Of a stretch of DNA of 64,000 bases, positions 13,583 to 25,813 are shown piece after piece. Below the pieces are notes generated by a model that saw only the letters and a program-made list of their open reading frames with translations, did no database searches and was not told where the DNA came from. The translations under genes were made by a program, and so were the position numbers. Origin of the DNA: Chionis minor (Eukaryota > Chordata > Aves > Charadriiformes > Chionididae); contig VZSF01007823.1 in the NCBI GenBank assembly GCA_013398295.1, forward strand, positions 1,209,092-1,273,091, written 5' to 3'. Each line of letters begins with the position of its first letter. Positions within the stretch are counted from its first letter, which is position 1.

Positions 13583-14312
13583 GGTGACAACAACCCCATG
13601 CAGCACTACAGGCTTGGGGAACAGTGGCTGGAAATCTGCCCAGTGCAAAAGGTCCCGAGGGTGTTGGTTGACAGCTGGCTGAATATGAGCCAGCAGCGTG
13701 CCCAGGTGGACCAGAAGGCCAACAGCCTTGTATCAGCAATAGTGTGGCCAGCAGGACTAGGGAAGTGATTGTCTCCCTGTACTCAGCACTGCTGAGGGCC
13801 CTCTTTGAGTATTGTGTTCAGTTTTGGGCCCCTCACCACAGGAAAGATGTTGAGATTCTGGAGCATGTCCAGAGAAGGGCAGTGAAGCTGGTGAAGCGTC
13901 AAGAGAACAAGCATTATCAGGAGCCGCTGAGGGAACTGGGTTGTTTACCCTGGAGAAGAGGACGCTCAGGGGAGATCTTATTGCTCTCTACAACTACCTG
14001 AAAGGAGGGTGTAGAGAGGTGGGAATCAATCTCTTCTCCCAAGTAATAATTGATAGGATGAGAGGAAATGGCCTCAAGTTGCGCCAGGGAGATTTAGATT
14101 GGATATTAGGAAAAATTTCTTCACCAAAAGGGTTATCAAGTATTGGAACAGGCTGCCCAGGGGAGGGGTGGAATCACCATCCCTGGAGGTATTTAAAAGA
14201 TGGGTAGATGTGGTGCTGAGGGACATGGTTTAGCGGTGGTTTTGGCAGTGTTAGGTTTATGGTTGGACTCGATCTTAAAGATCTCTTCTAACCTAGATGA
14301 TTCTGTGATCTG
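13583..14312 (+). mobile_element. CR1 LINE, 5'-truncated copy, sense orientation
   Basis: This is the 3' part of a CR1 non-LTR retrotransposon in the same orientation as DENND2B. Translation in three successive frames gives the C-terminal part of CR1 ORF2: NPMQHYRLGEQWLE near the 5' edge, ASRTREVIVSLYSALLRA and EYCVQFWAPHHRKD in the middle, then [20 protein letters not shown] and [12 protein letters not shown]. Frame changes around 13740-13760 and 13940 show that it is dead. The 3' end has the standard CR1 tail, with a GGTTGGACTCGAT-like stretch and a terminal ATTCTGTG octamer near 14300-14308. It is a different subfamily from the copies at 28426 and 33572, judged by its NYLKGG segment and tail. 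It lies upstream of the DENND2B start exon and adds nothing to the gene product. Confidence 0.93.
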
Positions 14313-14768
14313 TTGATCTAAGACACGTATAAGGAATCTAAGTCTGGACATGAATAACTAGGTTAATGTTATTCACTTCCCACAGAAGGAGAGAAGGGAA
14401 TTGATTCTTGCAGTGTGATAACCAATGGATGCATTGTGTGTAAGAAAGCAGAAGGTTTTCTCAAGACCTTAGGAGGCTCTTGGATAGTATAAAGTACTCT
14501 TGATTGCTGTGACTTTTCAGGTGCTTGCTCCAAGCCTAGCTCTAGCCCTGAACCACTTGTGAATGGGAATGGCCTGAGGAACCACTTGCACTGGAGTGGG
14601 ACTGAGAGTGGGTGCTTCCAAAGTGTTGGGATGCTTTAGGAAATTTTAAACTGCAGTGGGGAATAGCATAGGATTTACACCTCCCTTGCTAACTGCTGTT
14701 ATGGAATTAAAGGTTCGATGATGCTGTAAGGTTCGCTAGCACAAAGTGTGATGGTTTTCAGTGTCCCA

Positions 14769-14790
14769 TCTGTCCATAAAAAAAAAAAAA
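14769..14790. repeat. poly-A run
   Basis: A short A homopolymer follows tccat. No recognisable retroposed gene body lies upstream of it, so I treat it as simple sequence. Confidence 0.6.
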
Positions 14791-17700
14791 GCTCCAGGCC
14801 ACACTTGGACTTTGGAAGTGGAGGGAAAACTCTAAGATGTGGGGAGATGGTCCATAAGGAATATTCTGTCAGCAGGGCTTCCCGCAGTGATAAAAATCTC
14901 TTAGGAAATACCTGCATAGGAGCAGCCATTTTCAGTCAGGATGATGAACCTTGCCTGGTACTAGCAGAAGGTCTCACGTTGCCATCACACCTTTTTTTAT
15001 ATTCATCTGCTGTCTTTACTTTTTGATCCTGCAAAATGATTTGTGGAGGTTTTAGGCAAAATGGATGTAATAATGAAGAATGTCCAGATTCTACCATTTG
15101 GGCTCATTAAATTACCAATGTGAGAGTTTCCTTAGTGAAATTAGTGAGACCACGTCTGGATCAAAGCACAAATTGTGGCTAAGTAAATCAGAGTAATTCT
15201 TTAGATTTATAAATAAAACAGAATTCTGCATTTTTAAGCAAAGTGTAGTTAGAGGGTTAACTAGGCAATGGGGGATCTGTGTGACATGACTATTTTTGGA
15301 TTTGTTTTTAACAGTATGTCACAATACTTGAGAGATTTTGGTTTTCATTGCTTTGTAAAGAATAATTTGCAAATACTTTGATGGAGGATGCTCTCACACA
15401 AGCCCAAGGGATGTGATTCTTAGCATACAATGATTCATATAAACTTACAAGGCTGTCAGACTCATTCAAAGGCTCTGAAATAACTTGCTACATGACCATA
15501 AAATTTAGTTTATTTTTTTTCTTTTTGTTTTGGAGTTGTGTCTTTTTGGTATTAAACCCTTGCTCACAGGCACCTCTGTAAATTGTTGATTGACTGTTCT
15601 TCTGCTGGGTTCAAGTTATTTGGTCTTTCTCTGCATATGCTGGGATGATACCAGCATCACTTGCAGTAAAATATTAATGCAAAATAAGCATTAAAGAAAG
15701 ATTGCAAAGAAAAGTCAGTTGATATCACCATATATACCAGAGTTGTAACTGCATGGGAAGAAAAACACTTATGGCACTAAATTCGACATATCTTGTGGAA
15801 TTGTCTTTTAGAATTCAGTTCCTCTTTTGCTGAAAACAAACCAGTTCGGCCTATTTGACACTTAAGGTAGCTTTGAAATGTGAGATTTAAAATAATCACT
15901 TTTTAAAATATTGATCACAATGATTTTTATCAAGCTTTGATGTGCAAGTATGTGTACTTTTTTCCCATCAGATTTTGGGTATGGGAAAAGTGGACTCTTA
16001 GAAAACAACAACATAAAAGCACGCTATCTTTTTTTATGTGCCAGGTCAGTATCCCATCTTTTTGAGAGTCCCTTCAGCTTATCTTGGTCTTGAATAGAAA
16101 AGCAAGTTTTGGAAAATGAATTTAACACATGCATGCTAACAGTTGTTATTCACCTTATACCACATTTATATCTCTTATTTTTCTCACCTTAATTGCTAAT
16201 AAGTGATTTAGACAGATTTAACACAGTAGAAGTATTGAACTGGTGAGTGGAAAACGTTAAAAAAACCTGCTGGTTTCTTCGTGGAATCCACAGTCCTAGA
16301 AAGCTTGGCCAGCATCAGAGAGTTTCTTTTCCTGTCCCAAGCAATCCCTGTTCTGATCAGAACAGGCAGTTCTTTACCAATCCTGGTATCTTGATAGTGT
16401 AACACTAACAATAGCAAGACACTGGAGGAATTTGGGAAGCTTCAATATAGAAAAAATGTTACCAACGGGGGAAAAAATCTCCGCTTAATCTGGGAAAATT
16501 GATACACACAAGACAATCGGAGAAGGACAAGTAGACCTGGAGTCTGTGGTCAGCATGACTGACTGCCTCTGGAGCTGAAATCTGCAGGAGATTTTCTGAC
16601 CTTATTTGTGGCAGAACTGTTTGGAATAAAGTGGTTTAGAGAATGTCCTCTTCACCGCGATGGGTGTGTTAGTACAAGGATTTTGTATGTTGTCAGTACC
16701 CAGCTGGCTTTTCAGCATCACATTACAGCTGGCTTCTCAAGCAGTCTGGACTTACTGTGGGTTTGGGTAAACAAGAAGTTTTGCAATACTCCTTATTTTT
16801 GCGTTAGCTATGCCATTAATGGTCGTAAAAATTGGTAGTTCTGGTCAGACCCTGGGTGGCAGTGCTGCAAACCGTGGTAGATATTTTAGCCTATAAGCTA
16901 AGGAGCATCTCAGAAACCACCTAGAGTGCATGCCAGCAGAGCCACACAATCCTTGATAAATAACTCCTGTAGCATCAGGTGGAATAAGTACTGTTCCATT
17001 TCTTTCACAAGGGACTCTGCTGGCATTGTAGAATTCTTATCATGATATGAAAATACATTTCTCCCTCGTTTTGCAAAATATTTCTCAAGTGCTTACAATG
17101 ACAGAGGAAATTCCCACTAAGAGCTGTGCTATACACCAGAGAAACATGGAATGGGATATAGGCAACAGAGGGGCATATGTTAGAGGTTACCACTTTTGCA
17201 TCCTTGGGATTATGTCCTGGCCGATATCCATCTTATCATATTCTCCTTTCAGTCAGAGCATGACATTCCTATTAAGATAATGGGATGAAGGCAAAATAAA
17301 TCATGGTACTGGGCTGTTTCTTTGCTGGTATGCAGCAATGTTACAGAAGTAAGGCCTATCTTTTGAGTGCTTAACTGGATATACAGGTTTTTTACCATGG
17401 CTGAAATTAAATTTACAGGTTTTGGGTTGTTACCAAATTACTGGGAAATAACTAGGAATTCGTAATGATTCTTTATATTCCCCGAGGTCTTACAAGTGTC
17501 CTGAGACAGTTTTACTTGAAGAATATTTGGACCAGTAGAGAAAACCATTTGTAGATATTTTCATATTGCAAGCAGATTTGAGAATTATATTCAAAGTATT
17601 TGCTATTGCATATATTTCACTATTAGAAAATATTTCCATAATAAAGCTACACTTTAAAATTGAGAAAAGTTTCTTTGTTCCTTGGAATAGTTTTTGCGTG

Positions 17701-18104
17701 ACCAGGATGCCAGTCATAGCTACAGTATTTGCAAGTATCACACAGTGCAGTTGCTGAGTTCTCCACATATACTAATGGATGGAGGAACCACACCAAACCT
17801 CGGATATTTTGTGAACTTGGTATCAAGGTCTGTTCACCAGACATGCCAGAACCTGAACAATACACTTAATTCCCATAAGATCTCTCCCTTTATAGCACTG
17901 GGCTCCAAGAAACTTCTGTGGATGTGAAAGAGCAGCAGTAGAGAGATAGGCTTTAGTTTTCAGGATCGTAACTAGACTGATTGTGTTTTATAGAATGAAA
18001 AGTAGTCTGCAGTTCCGCCTTTACACAGCATAGTACTTCTAGCAGTCTTGAAGGTTAACGGTCATTTGGGCTTGTTGAAGCTGAATTGACTTTTCTTCTC
18101 ACAG

Positions 18105-18129
18105 ACATCCCCACTTCTAGAAAGCAGAA
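18105..18129 (+). other. DENND2B: DENND2B 5' UTR segment of the start exon
   Basis: This is the short untranslated stretch between the most likely acceptor (ttttcttctcacag, AG at 18103-18104) and the start codon. It contains a TAG at 18118-18120 in frame with the ATG, four codons upstream, so translation cannot begin earlier in this exon. An alternative acceptor at cttctag (AG at 18119-18120) would shorten the UTR to nine bases. The sequence alone does not choose between them. Confidence 0.6.
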
Positions 18130-18209
18130 ATGACCATGACTGCCAACAAGAACGCCAGTGTCAACAGCAGAGCTGGAGGGAGTAAAGTGCCTCAGGACAC
18201 TCTGGATAG
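18130..18209 (+). CDS. DENND2B: DENND2B, first coding exon (residues 1-27)
   Basis: This exon encodes the N-terminus of DENND2B/ST5, a DENN-domain guanine-nucleotide exchange factor for Rab GTPases (RAB13 is the best-known substrate) that also influences ERK signalling. The peptide starts MTMTANKNASVNSRAGG and ends in ...DTLDR, closely matching the start of mammalian ST5 (MTMTANKNSS...). The start is set by an in-frame TAG four codons upstream and a G at -3. The exon ends in a strong donor, gatag|gtaagt, which splits an Arg codon after its second base. The exon at 45466 supplies the missing base and continues with CQSVSPPPLLSP, the expected next residues. The intron between them is 27,256 bases long. 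The exon is too short to stand out as an open frame and was identified by its protein match and splice sites. Confidence 0.95.
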
Positions 18210-20261
18210 GTAAGTGGTGAACCACAGGCTTTGTAGATTCTGAGAAAGTTTTGTCTGTGTTTGGAACAAAATCTCTGTTCAAAGGTAAGCAGCCTCTATT
18301 CTGACACAGAGAGAGCTTTGCTGGGCTGAGAGAAGTTTTGGTAGGGATTGGAGGAACCGAGGTATGAGAAAAGGTCTGCTTCTGGCATATTTCTGTCAAG
18401 CTATTGCCGCTCGCTGGCTGGTTATGATGAAAGTGGTTGCAAGGGAGGACTTGTGTGGAAGGCACTCTGTAGGCCTCGGGAGGTTTGAACTAAATTTCTT
18501 GGCCATATGACTGCGTGTCAACTTTTCTCCGTTGCCAATCTCCAGGTTGTATTTTGTATTGGTGTCTGCCAAATGTTCTCTGCTGTATCTGCCCTGACAG
18601 ACAGTGGGCAGAGACTGCCTCCTGTTGCAGATCAGGCAGCAAGTCTAAGGGCTGAAGGTAAAGTACGGGGCTCATCTCTGTTGCTTTGCCTATTTGTCCT
18701 CCTTTCTGTAGCATTAACTAATTTACAAAGTCAGTCTTTTATTAGGCATATTATACTCTGTTAAAGCTCAGCAGAAATGGACTTGATATCCTTGCACGCT
18801 TCTCAGTTTGTAGTTTGTATATTGGGTATCTAGTAGTATGAAATAATAAAATCATAAAATAATAAAGGAGAGGGCAGCTAGAAGAATTTCTAGAGATATT
18901 TTCATATGTGGATGTTAAAACCAGAACCCTGATGATATTTGGCATTCTCAACTTGTTTATCATCCTTCCGTCGGTGCGGACAGATTGGTGCTGGGAACTT
19001 GGGTCTAGACTTTAGCAAACTTTGGACCTACTGTTTTGTTCTAAAACCTTTTCCATTTTGAATAGCTTAGAAAGTACTGTGGGATAGTAAGTTATTGGAT
19101 AATAACTGTCAAGTCAACTGTCTTTTCTTATCATCACCATCTGCTTTGATTAGAATTTGTCGGGAAAAGATATTTTAAGTACAAGTATAGACCTGAAGCT
19201 AAGAAAAATTTTTGAGTTTCATTTACGTGACAAGTGAGGCGATGAATAGGTTGTCATGCACCAGTTCTCCATCCATTATTTTGCCTTATGTAATCTTCTT
19301 CACCTGTCTTTGTGAAACCCTGTAAGAGGATGTTATTTGAGCCAAACATGAGGATTCTCCATTTTAGTCAGACTGTAAATCAGCAGAGTAAGTGCTGGCA
19401 TAATAAAAGTTTAAGGCCTGCAGGATTTATTGCAAACATGTTCACAGAGCCACTTTAACTTGAACAGTCATTGTCTCCATTTCATGTGGGATTTGACTGG
19501 AAATTTGCAAGTGTGCTTTCTTTATAATTTGTGGGAGTAGAGTTTCAGCAAGTGCTGATATTGGCATAATACAGGTGTATTAGTCTCCTGGTGGCTAAGA
19601 CATCTTTTTTAGTGTCATTTTCTTGTCAGTCCTAGTTTTGGTGCGGTTTATTGTTGCAAGATGCAAATTGTGTTTGAGTGACATAGGGTCATGACCTCAT
19701 TCAACCTTTTGTGATTCCTTATGGGTCAGATGTAAAGGTCAGTAAAGTCTGTAGAAGTCTTTCTAATTACTTTGGCTGTGAATCAGACCCTCATAGATCA
19801 CGGATTTAAATTTTAATCATAAAAGTCTTCAGTGGAAAGGAGGTGCCTGTAAGTAAACTTCTATACCACTGCATGTTTTGCAAGCATCAAGATTCTTGCA
19901 GTAACAGATTCCATTGGTCATCAATGGAGTGTGGATGCAATGGCATGAGGCACCACAGCATTTTTCCACCAGAGCTGTGCTAATGGCAGTTTCAGAAATG
20001 AGGGAGAGACAGAGAGCTGAGTGAGGACATTATTTGGGAGAATGACTGTGAGTCTCACCTGAGAAACTGTTTCTGGGGTTCACAGGCTTCTGCTGTGAGC
20101 ACAGGAGGGGAAAACCTTTACATCCAAAGAAAGTGATTTAAACAAACATCCACACTAATTCATTCTTTCTGAAGTTCATTCACCACTTGTTACAAATGAA
20201 CATTTTTGTGTGTTTTAGGTGAGACAAACTTGTCTGTACTCTGAATAGGAAAATGTTGTAG

Positions 20262-20610
20262 TAGGTGACAGGGGTGGTCCAAGGTATTGGAACATTTTCA
20301 CTTCAAGGCAAGAATAGATTGTTTGGGACTCTTCAACCCAGAAAGGAAAAGAGTGGAGGAGAAGAAGGGGTAGTAGAAGTCTCTGAAATGATATATGGAA
20401 CACAGATGATAAATAGGGAAAAAAGTCTCTTTCCGTTTAAGAACTAGTACGAATCAAATGAAACCAGAAGATGACAGGTTCAAAATACGTTGAAAAGAAA
20501 GTACTTCTCTGCGGCATGTCTTCCAACTATGGAACTTACTGGTACAGGATGTTGCAATCGAACAAGTTAATGGAAGAAAAACCTACCAAAGGCTGTTAGC
20601 CACAGAAGCA
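20262..20610 (+). mobile_element. ancient amniote CR1/L3-like LINE fragment, sense
   Basis: Decayed C-terminal ORF2 sequence of an old CR1-clade LINE, distinct from the modern avian CR1 copies. Conceptual translation gives VVEVSEMIYGTQMINREKSLFPFKN around 20368-20445. After a frame change it gives DDRFKIR and FQLWNLLVQDVAIEQVNG around 20470-20575. This follows the conserved order of CR1-clade 3' ORF2 ends: an EVYKIM-like stretch, then REKLF, then RFK, then LWN-LPQDV. Stops and frameshifts are frequent. The boundaries are approximate. The family name is assigned from memory of such elements in reptiles and birds and needs a library search. Confidence 0.72.
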
Positions 20611-23600
20611 AAATCAGTAAGTCAATAAGTCTTTAGGCCTTTGACTGCTAAGCTAGTCAAGTAGCACCATGTGTGCTCATCTTGTTCTTAGTGTGTTCTC
20701 TAGGCACCTGCTACCCGTCACTGTCAGTGACAGACCCTGGACTAGTGCTGCTCTTTGGCCCAAGCCAGTGGGGACATTCTGATGTTGTTTGGAATAAGAG
20801 TTAATTACAGGAAGCAAGTAGAGAGTTTGCAAAAGGTTTGTTATACTTACAATGAGACTTTTTGGCTTTCAGTGAATTTCAAGGACACAACTTTTAATCC
20901 TTCCTTGTGAGTCACTTGAGGTGAACGCCAAGGAACAGGAGGTTAGGAAAGCACCTTATATGTAGCTGAGAGTGACTTCTTACTAATTCTGGCAGGAAGG
21001 AGCTGTGTGAAATCTTATTAACTCTTCAACGGGAGACAAAGGAGCCCATAGCATGCTTGCAACTAGTGCATGACCCTTTTGCATCAAGTGACTATGCGGT
21101 TTGCACCATACTTAAGAGGATCAATGTAACTCTGAGGAAACCTTAAGAGAACAGAAGTCAAAGAAAAGGCATAGCAGTGTTTGTAGATCTCTCCCCACAA
21201 TGTGGCTTGCTTTCCCTTAGCAAATATTTTAATATTTATCTGGAGTATTTGTGTTTTATGCAGGAACTTTATTTGAATAAATGAATTAATTTATAAAGTA
21301 TTTGTCCTAATCTTGTGTTTGCTCCAGTGCAAAGGTAAATGTAAAAATGGCACTACCAGCTCTGACTTAAAAATCACCTCAACGCTATACCGTATTAAAC
21401 AGGCCTATAGTTATGTTTATGAGGTCATGCTCTAATTAACAAAATACGGGTTTTCGAACTTGTAATCTGTTTAGTCTAACAGAGGAAAGGAGTATCATTA
21501 TATCTTAAAATTGCAACTTAGTTTGAGATGCTAGATGCCACAGGCACCAGTCCAGAGCTGAAAAATATTTAGTCTGAGTGTGGCCACATAACTTCTGTAA
21601 ATCATTCCTAATGTCCTCACCTCTGGTTAATATGCTCTCTCTTAACTTGGGATCTCAGGGCGTATTTCATATACGTAACTTGAGCCTTCTCACCTGCTGT
21701 AGTATGCTACTAGAGTACAGGAAGTCTTTGTTTTTAGAAAAGCCCATCAATTTACAGTTCTTTATCTGAGGGTATTGCATGAGGTGTAAGTGATTTTACA
21801 ATTTGGAGATACAGATTTCTTCCAATGTATTTGTGACTAAGCAGTAGAACTTCCCTTTACCTCCAACATTTTCTGTGGTGCAGGCTGTGCCTGAACTGTG
21901 AGTCCCACCTTGCGAGCTGGATGCAGAGCAGGAAATAGTAGGCCTGTGCCCTGATACAGACAGTGATGGAACGAGAAATAGAATAAATATTATAAGACAC
22001 ATTTTTACTATAGGATAGGATTTTAAAATAAATTATCTAATTTAAAATATTTAAAAATATAGCAGTATCCTTCTTCTGTAAGCACAGAATATACCCCTGC
22101 AAGCAGGATTACTTAGACGTAGGTTTGATGTACTTTCTCGATGCATAGCTTTTGGCTAAATTTCTGTTAATCTGTGAAAAAAACCCCAAACACATGGGTA
22201 TTTATTTTTGTAAACAGAATATTTGATGTAGACAAAAATAGGAAGATATTTTAATTAATTAAGCAACACATGCACTTTTAAAGATGTCTTAGAATGTCAT
22301 TACAGTTATTCTCAATTTCTTGAAAAACAAGGTGATTGTACTCTAATTTCCCACAGAACAATACAACGTCTATTTTATGTAAAGCACATTTAAAATGTAT
22401 ACATATGAGTTTCACAAATCAGGACTTGAGTGAGCTTTTGAAAGCTTAAGCACATTCATATACCATTTACAGTGAACAAATCAAGTTCACTGCAAGCAAG
22501 TGCTTTACTAGCAAGGTGACTTTAGTAGTATATATAGCGGGACTGCTATAATGAGCTAGAACAAACATCTTTCTAGTTTAATGTCACTGGGCTTGATTTG
22601 GAAAGGCAGCCAAAGCAGAAACCAATCCTGGTTCCAATTGCACAAAAGGACTATGTGGCTGTTCGTCTGAGAAAAACTGCGTCACTGGAATCATGTGAGT
22701 TTCAGCATGGACTGGATTTTGTGATGTGGGCTGTTGTGTCTCCACCCAATCTGCACAGGAAAGGTGTTGTCCTCATTGAATTGGAGAATGTTATCCAGCT
22801 GAGCGGTCGTGATTTAAAGATATGATAAACTGAGCGTGCTGATGTCAGTGGGTCTTATAACAAGTCATCAGATATTTGTGCTAGCAGAGGATTGCATCTG
22901 CAAATTGCCGTGAGCACAAAGTCCCAAGTTGTTAAGTTCCCAGTCTAATAATGTTCGTAAAACTTCTTTCTAAATACTTCTAGTTGGATCTTTTGATCAA
23001 ATATACTCTTGCTTGATTACAACTGAAATCTTATCTCTGAGTTGCGCCTCTCTCCTTGCCTGGGAAGAACTGAGCTGGATACCCACAAACCTCTAAAAAT
23101 AGGCTTTGGTTTTTATCTCCCATCAGTGTGTGAGGCCATTCCTGCTGTCACTGACGATTTGTCAGCCCCATTAGTCTAACATGCACTGAGAGATGTTTAC
23201 ACTGGCTTTGTGGCTCAGACCTTCTTCAGAATTTAGGTTAACGGGACAGAATTTTAATTGGCAGGATCTAGCTTACCTCTAGTGAAGGCAATGAAGATGC
23301 ACCACATAAGCCAAATGACTAGCTGGACTAATATAACTCGAGAGGTATCTAAGGAGTGTTTTGGCTGAATTGTTTATAATTCTTTAAAAATCAAAGAGAA
23401 TAATGACTTAGTTTTCTAACCAAGTGAGTCCATGGGGTAGTGTTATGTCCAGCTTTTATCATCAGTGTGGGATTATTTGCTGTTGTTATTGGTAGGTAAA
23501 ATCACTGTTGGAAATTCAGAGAGAAGACTCCTCAGGCTGATGCATTCCCTTGCTGCTAGCTAAACCAGAGGCCAGATCTGGACCTACTTCCCCATGGCCT

Positions 23601-24319
23601 CAGCTTCTGTGGAGCCATCATCAGCCATGTAGAGGGGAGGCCAGAAGCTTTGGGGTGTTACAGATGACTGCCAAAGGTACAAGGCTGTGGAGGACTGATT
23701 CACACTGACGGCAGAGCCATCAGAGTCCTAGAACAATATTCTTGTATTCCGCTTCCAGTATCCACCCTGATTCTTTCCTTTTCCTGTTTCCTTTGAAGAA
23801 AGTATTATGTGGTTGTGGCCTGGGCAGAGGTCTAGCAATATTTTGCCTTAGGAATCGAGACCTTGAGAATTCTTAAATAAAAGAACGTGCAGATATGTCC
23901 AGTGTCGGGGTTAAGCAGTGCTCTGCTGCTGTCAGTGCTGGAGTGTGGGTGGCAGAGGCAGTTGTTCACTCTGCTGGCTTGTCCTGGGAATGCTCTATTC
24001 TCTTCCCTTTCCACAGCAAATTTTTCATTTCAAAGGCAATCTTGTGTCAGGAGGAAAACTTGTCTGTATAGGGAGAACTGTTGTCTTCAGAGAGGCAACA
24101 CCCATGCAGTACTCTTCTCTCATTTAGAGAGATCAGTTCATGGATGCAACTTTAGTGCCTTTTACTTGCTGTTACCTGATATGTAACAATATGATTTTAA
24201 CTGAATTCATATAATTTCAGTCTTTCTGCTATTGTAACTCCCTATCCCTAATAAATGAAAAAACTCCAAACCAAAACTGTGCCCTTCAGCTCTGTGTTAA
24301 ACCATAGGCACTGTCCAAA

Positions 24320-24500
24320 TTTATCGTCAGGTCATTCATCCAGACGCGGTCCAGTCTGCCGGCGCTGACAAATGAATCCTCTCAGGACTAAGGCAAAAGA
24401 GGTGTGTTCAAGTCTGGGTCTGGATGCCTCAGGGGGCAGATAAGGCAGGCCGACTCGACAGACCGTGGTGAAGGAGATAACTGCATCCACCACGATGGAG
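24320..24500. promoter_or_regulatory. CpG-dense patch with a GATA motif (candidate regulatory element)
   Basis: About nine CpG dinucleotides fall within roughly 180 bases (for example gacgcggt, gccggcgc, ccgactcgac, accgtgg), far above the surrounding intron. The patch also contains agggggcagataagg: a G-rich half resembling the 3' part of a CTCF site, followed by AGATAA (24438-24443), a standard GATA-factor motif. There is no TATA box or open frame of note. It could be an intronic enhancer, a minor promoter or an unrecognised old repeat. Confidence 0.3.
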
Positions 24501-25782
24501 CACTGACCCTACCCTAAGGAAAATACTGTTAGAATAGTAAGATGAACAAAATGCAATTTTTTGTATTTATATTTTTCATGTAAATACAAATGTATAGACT
24601 ATGATATTTCTTATATGTCCTGAGTTTTCTGAATGGAGAGCATCGTGAAGAAAGCAATCAAAGGGTGCATCTTCAGCTCCCTGTTTTGGTCTTATTTGAA
24701 ACTCTAATGGGTACAATTCTCCCACTAGTAATTATGCGTGACTGCCATTGTCTTAGCACAATTATGATAAAGTGTTCTCTCTTCTCTTTTTCTTTGCTAA
24801 GTATGCAGATAGCATTGCTGCAAGTGATGGAAAAGCTGTTTCTTTCCCTTTTGTGGATGGCTGCATTTCAATTACAGATGAAAGGTGCTCTCTGCCTGGG
24901 CTCTACAGTTAATTGCATGATTTAAAGGAGTTTAAAGGAGTCTCCATAAAACCTTAGTTATAGATAGCTATACTATCCTTCACACTTGGATGAAAGTTTC
25001 TATGTGGATGATGTTCCCATAAGTGCTTAACTGAAAGTTTAGTGGGATGTTTGGATGCCAATTCGTGTTACAATGGTATGCCATGGGAAAAAATGCTGGT
25101 GTGTTTGCTGAAATGCTCACTAAAACGTCCAACCAAGAGTGATGCGTCTTATTGAACACCTTTCTCTGGAGGAGACACGCAGGTGTCAATGCAGAAAACA
25201 GTGACAGAGAAGGCAACAGGTCTAGAAGTGGTTGATTGTTAGTTTAGCAGTTGCCATTTAGTGCATATTTGGGTGTACAAGTTCTTGATTCTAGTGGGGG
25301 AGGAGTGAGACCAGCTTGGAAAGGAGAGTGAGCAATGTATGCCTAAAGCATGGAGCCAAGTCTTTGGCTTGTACCGAAAATAAAAGCTTCTTTTGCTCCA
25401 TCACTTGTGCGGTAGCCTGGGCTAAAAGAGCTCCCAGTTTTCCCAGTCAGAGCAGCTCCCTGCTGGGCAGTAGGTGAGGCAGGGCCGGGAGAGCTCCTGG
25501 CAGCTGAGTGTGGCTTAAGGCAATGAGGCCTCGCTCAGTGCTGAACTGCTGAAATGTATTTTCCTGCCAAAATTATTTGCCTACTGCTCAGGAATACTAG
25601 TGAGAATCTTTTAAGCTCTTTAGGAATGTGTGAAACAAACCCCACACAAAATGTTTGCTACTTTAAAAAAGAATCAAGTTTTAATATTCTGACAGTGAGC
25701 TTGAGAATAGGAAGAATAGTGGTTCAAGAAAATTCTGCTAGGAGTAAATATGTGAAGTTATTGGAGCCATGATGAGACACTG

Positions 25783-25813
25783 CCCCCCCGCCCCCCTTTT
25801 TTTTTTTTCCTTA
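25783..25813. repeat. C/T simple tract
   Basis: A run of seven C, a single G and six C is followed by twelve T. This is low-complexity sequence in intron 1 with no associated element. Confidence 0.8.

Larger units (their letters stand above)
1..18104 (+). other. non-coding DNA upstream of the DENND2B start exon, probably a 5' UTR intron
   Basis: I see no convincing coding exon, CpG island or core promoter in this stretch. It ends in a pyrimidine-rich splice acceptor (ttttcttctcacag, AG at 18103-18104) a few bases before the DENND2B start codon. It is therefore probably the intron joining an untranslated first exon, outside the window, to the start exon; this is inference. It holds a CR1 copy at 13583-14312, a pyrimidine tract near 9750-9826, a TA microsatellite near 11641-11710 and two CTCF-like motifs, each listed separately. 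The short open frames here have no recognisable domains and are mostly 60-120 codons, as expected by chance in AT-rich DNA. Confidence 0.6.

Noticed and set aside
13744..14207. Two overlapping open frames of 85 and 88 codons
   Set aside because: Both are pieces of the frameshifted CR1 ORF2 in the LINE copy at 13583-14312.
19588..19602. Another CTCF-like match (tctcctggtggctaa)
   Set aside because: The complement matches the 5' half of the core but has mismatches at three 3' positions, too weak to list beside the two better candidates.
22598..22825. 75-codon plus-strand frame with a protein-like composition
   Set aside because: It looked plausible as a cryptic exon, but it has no matching ST5 sequence and no strong flanking acceptor and donor pair.
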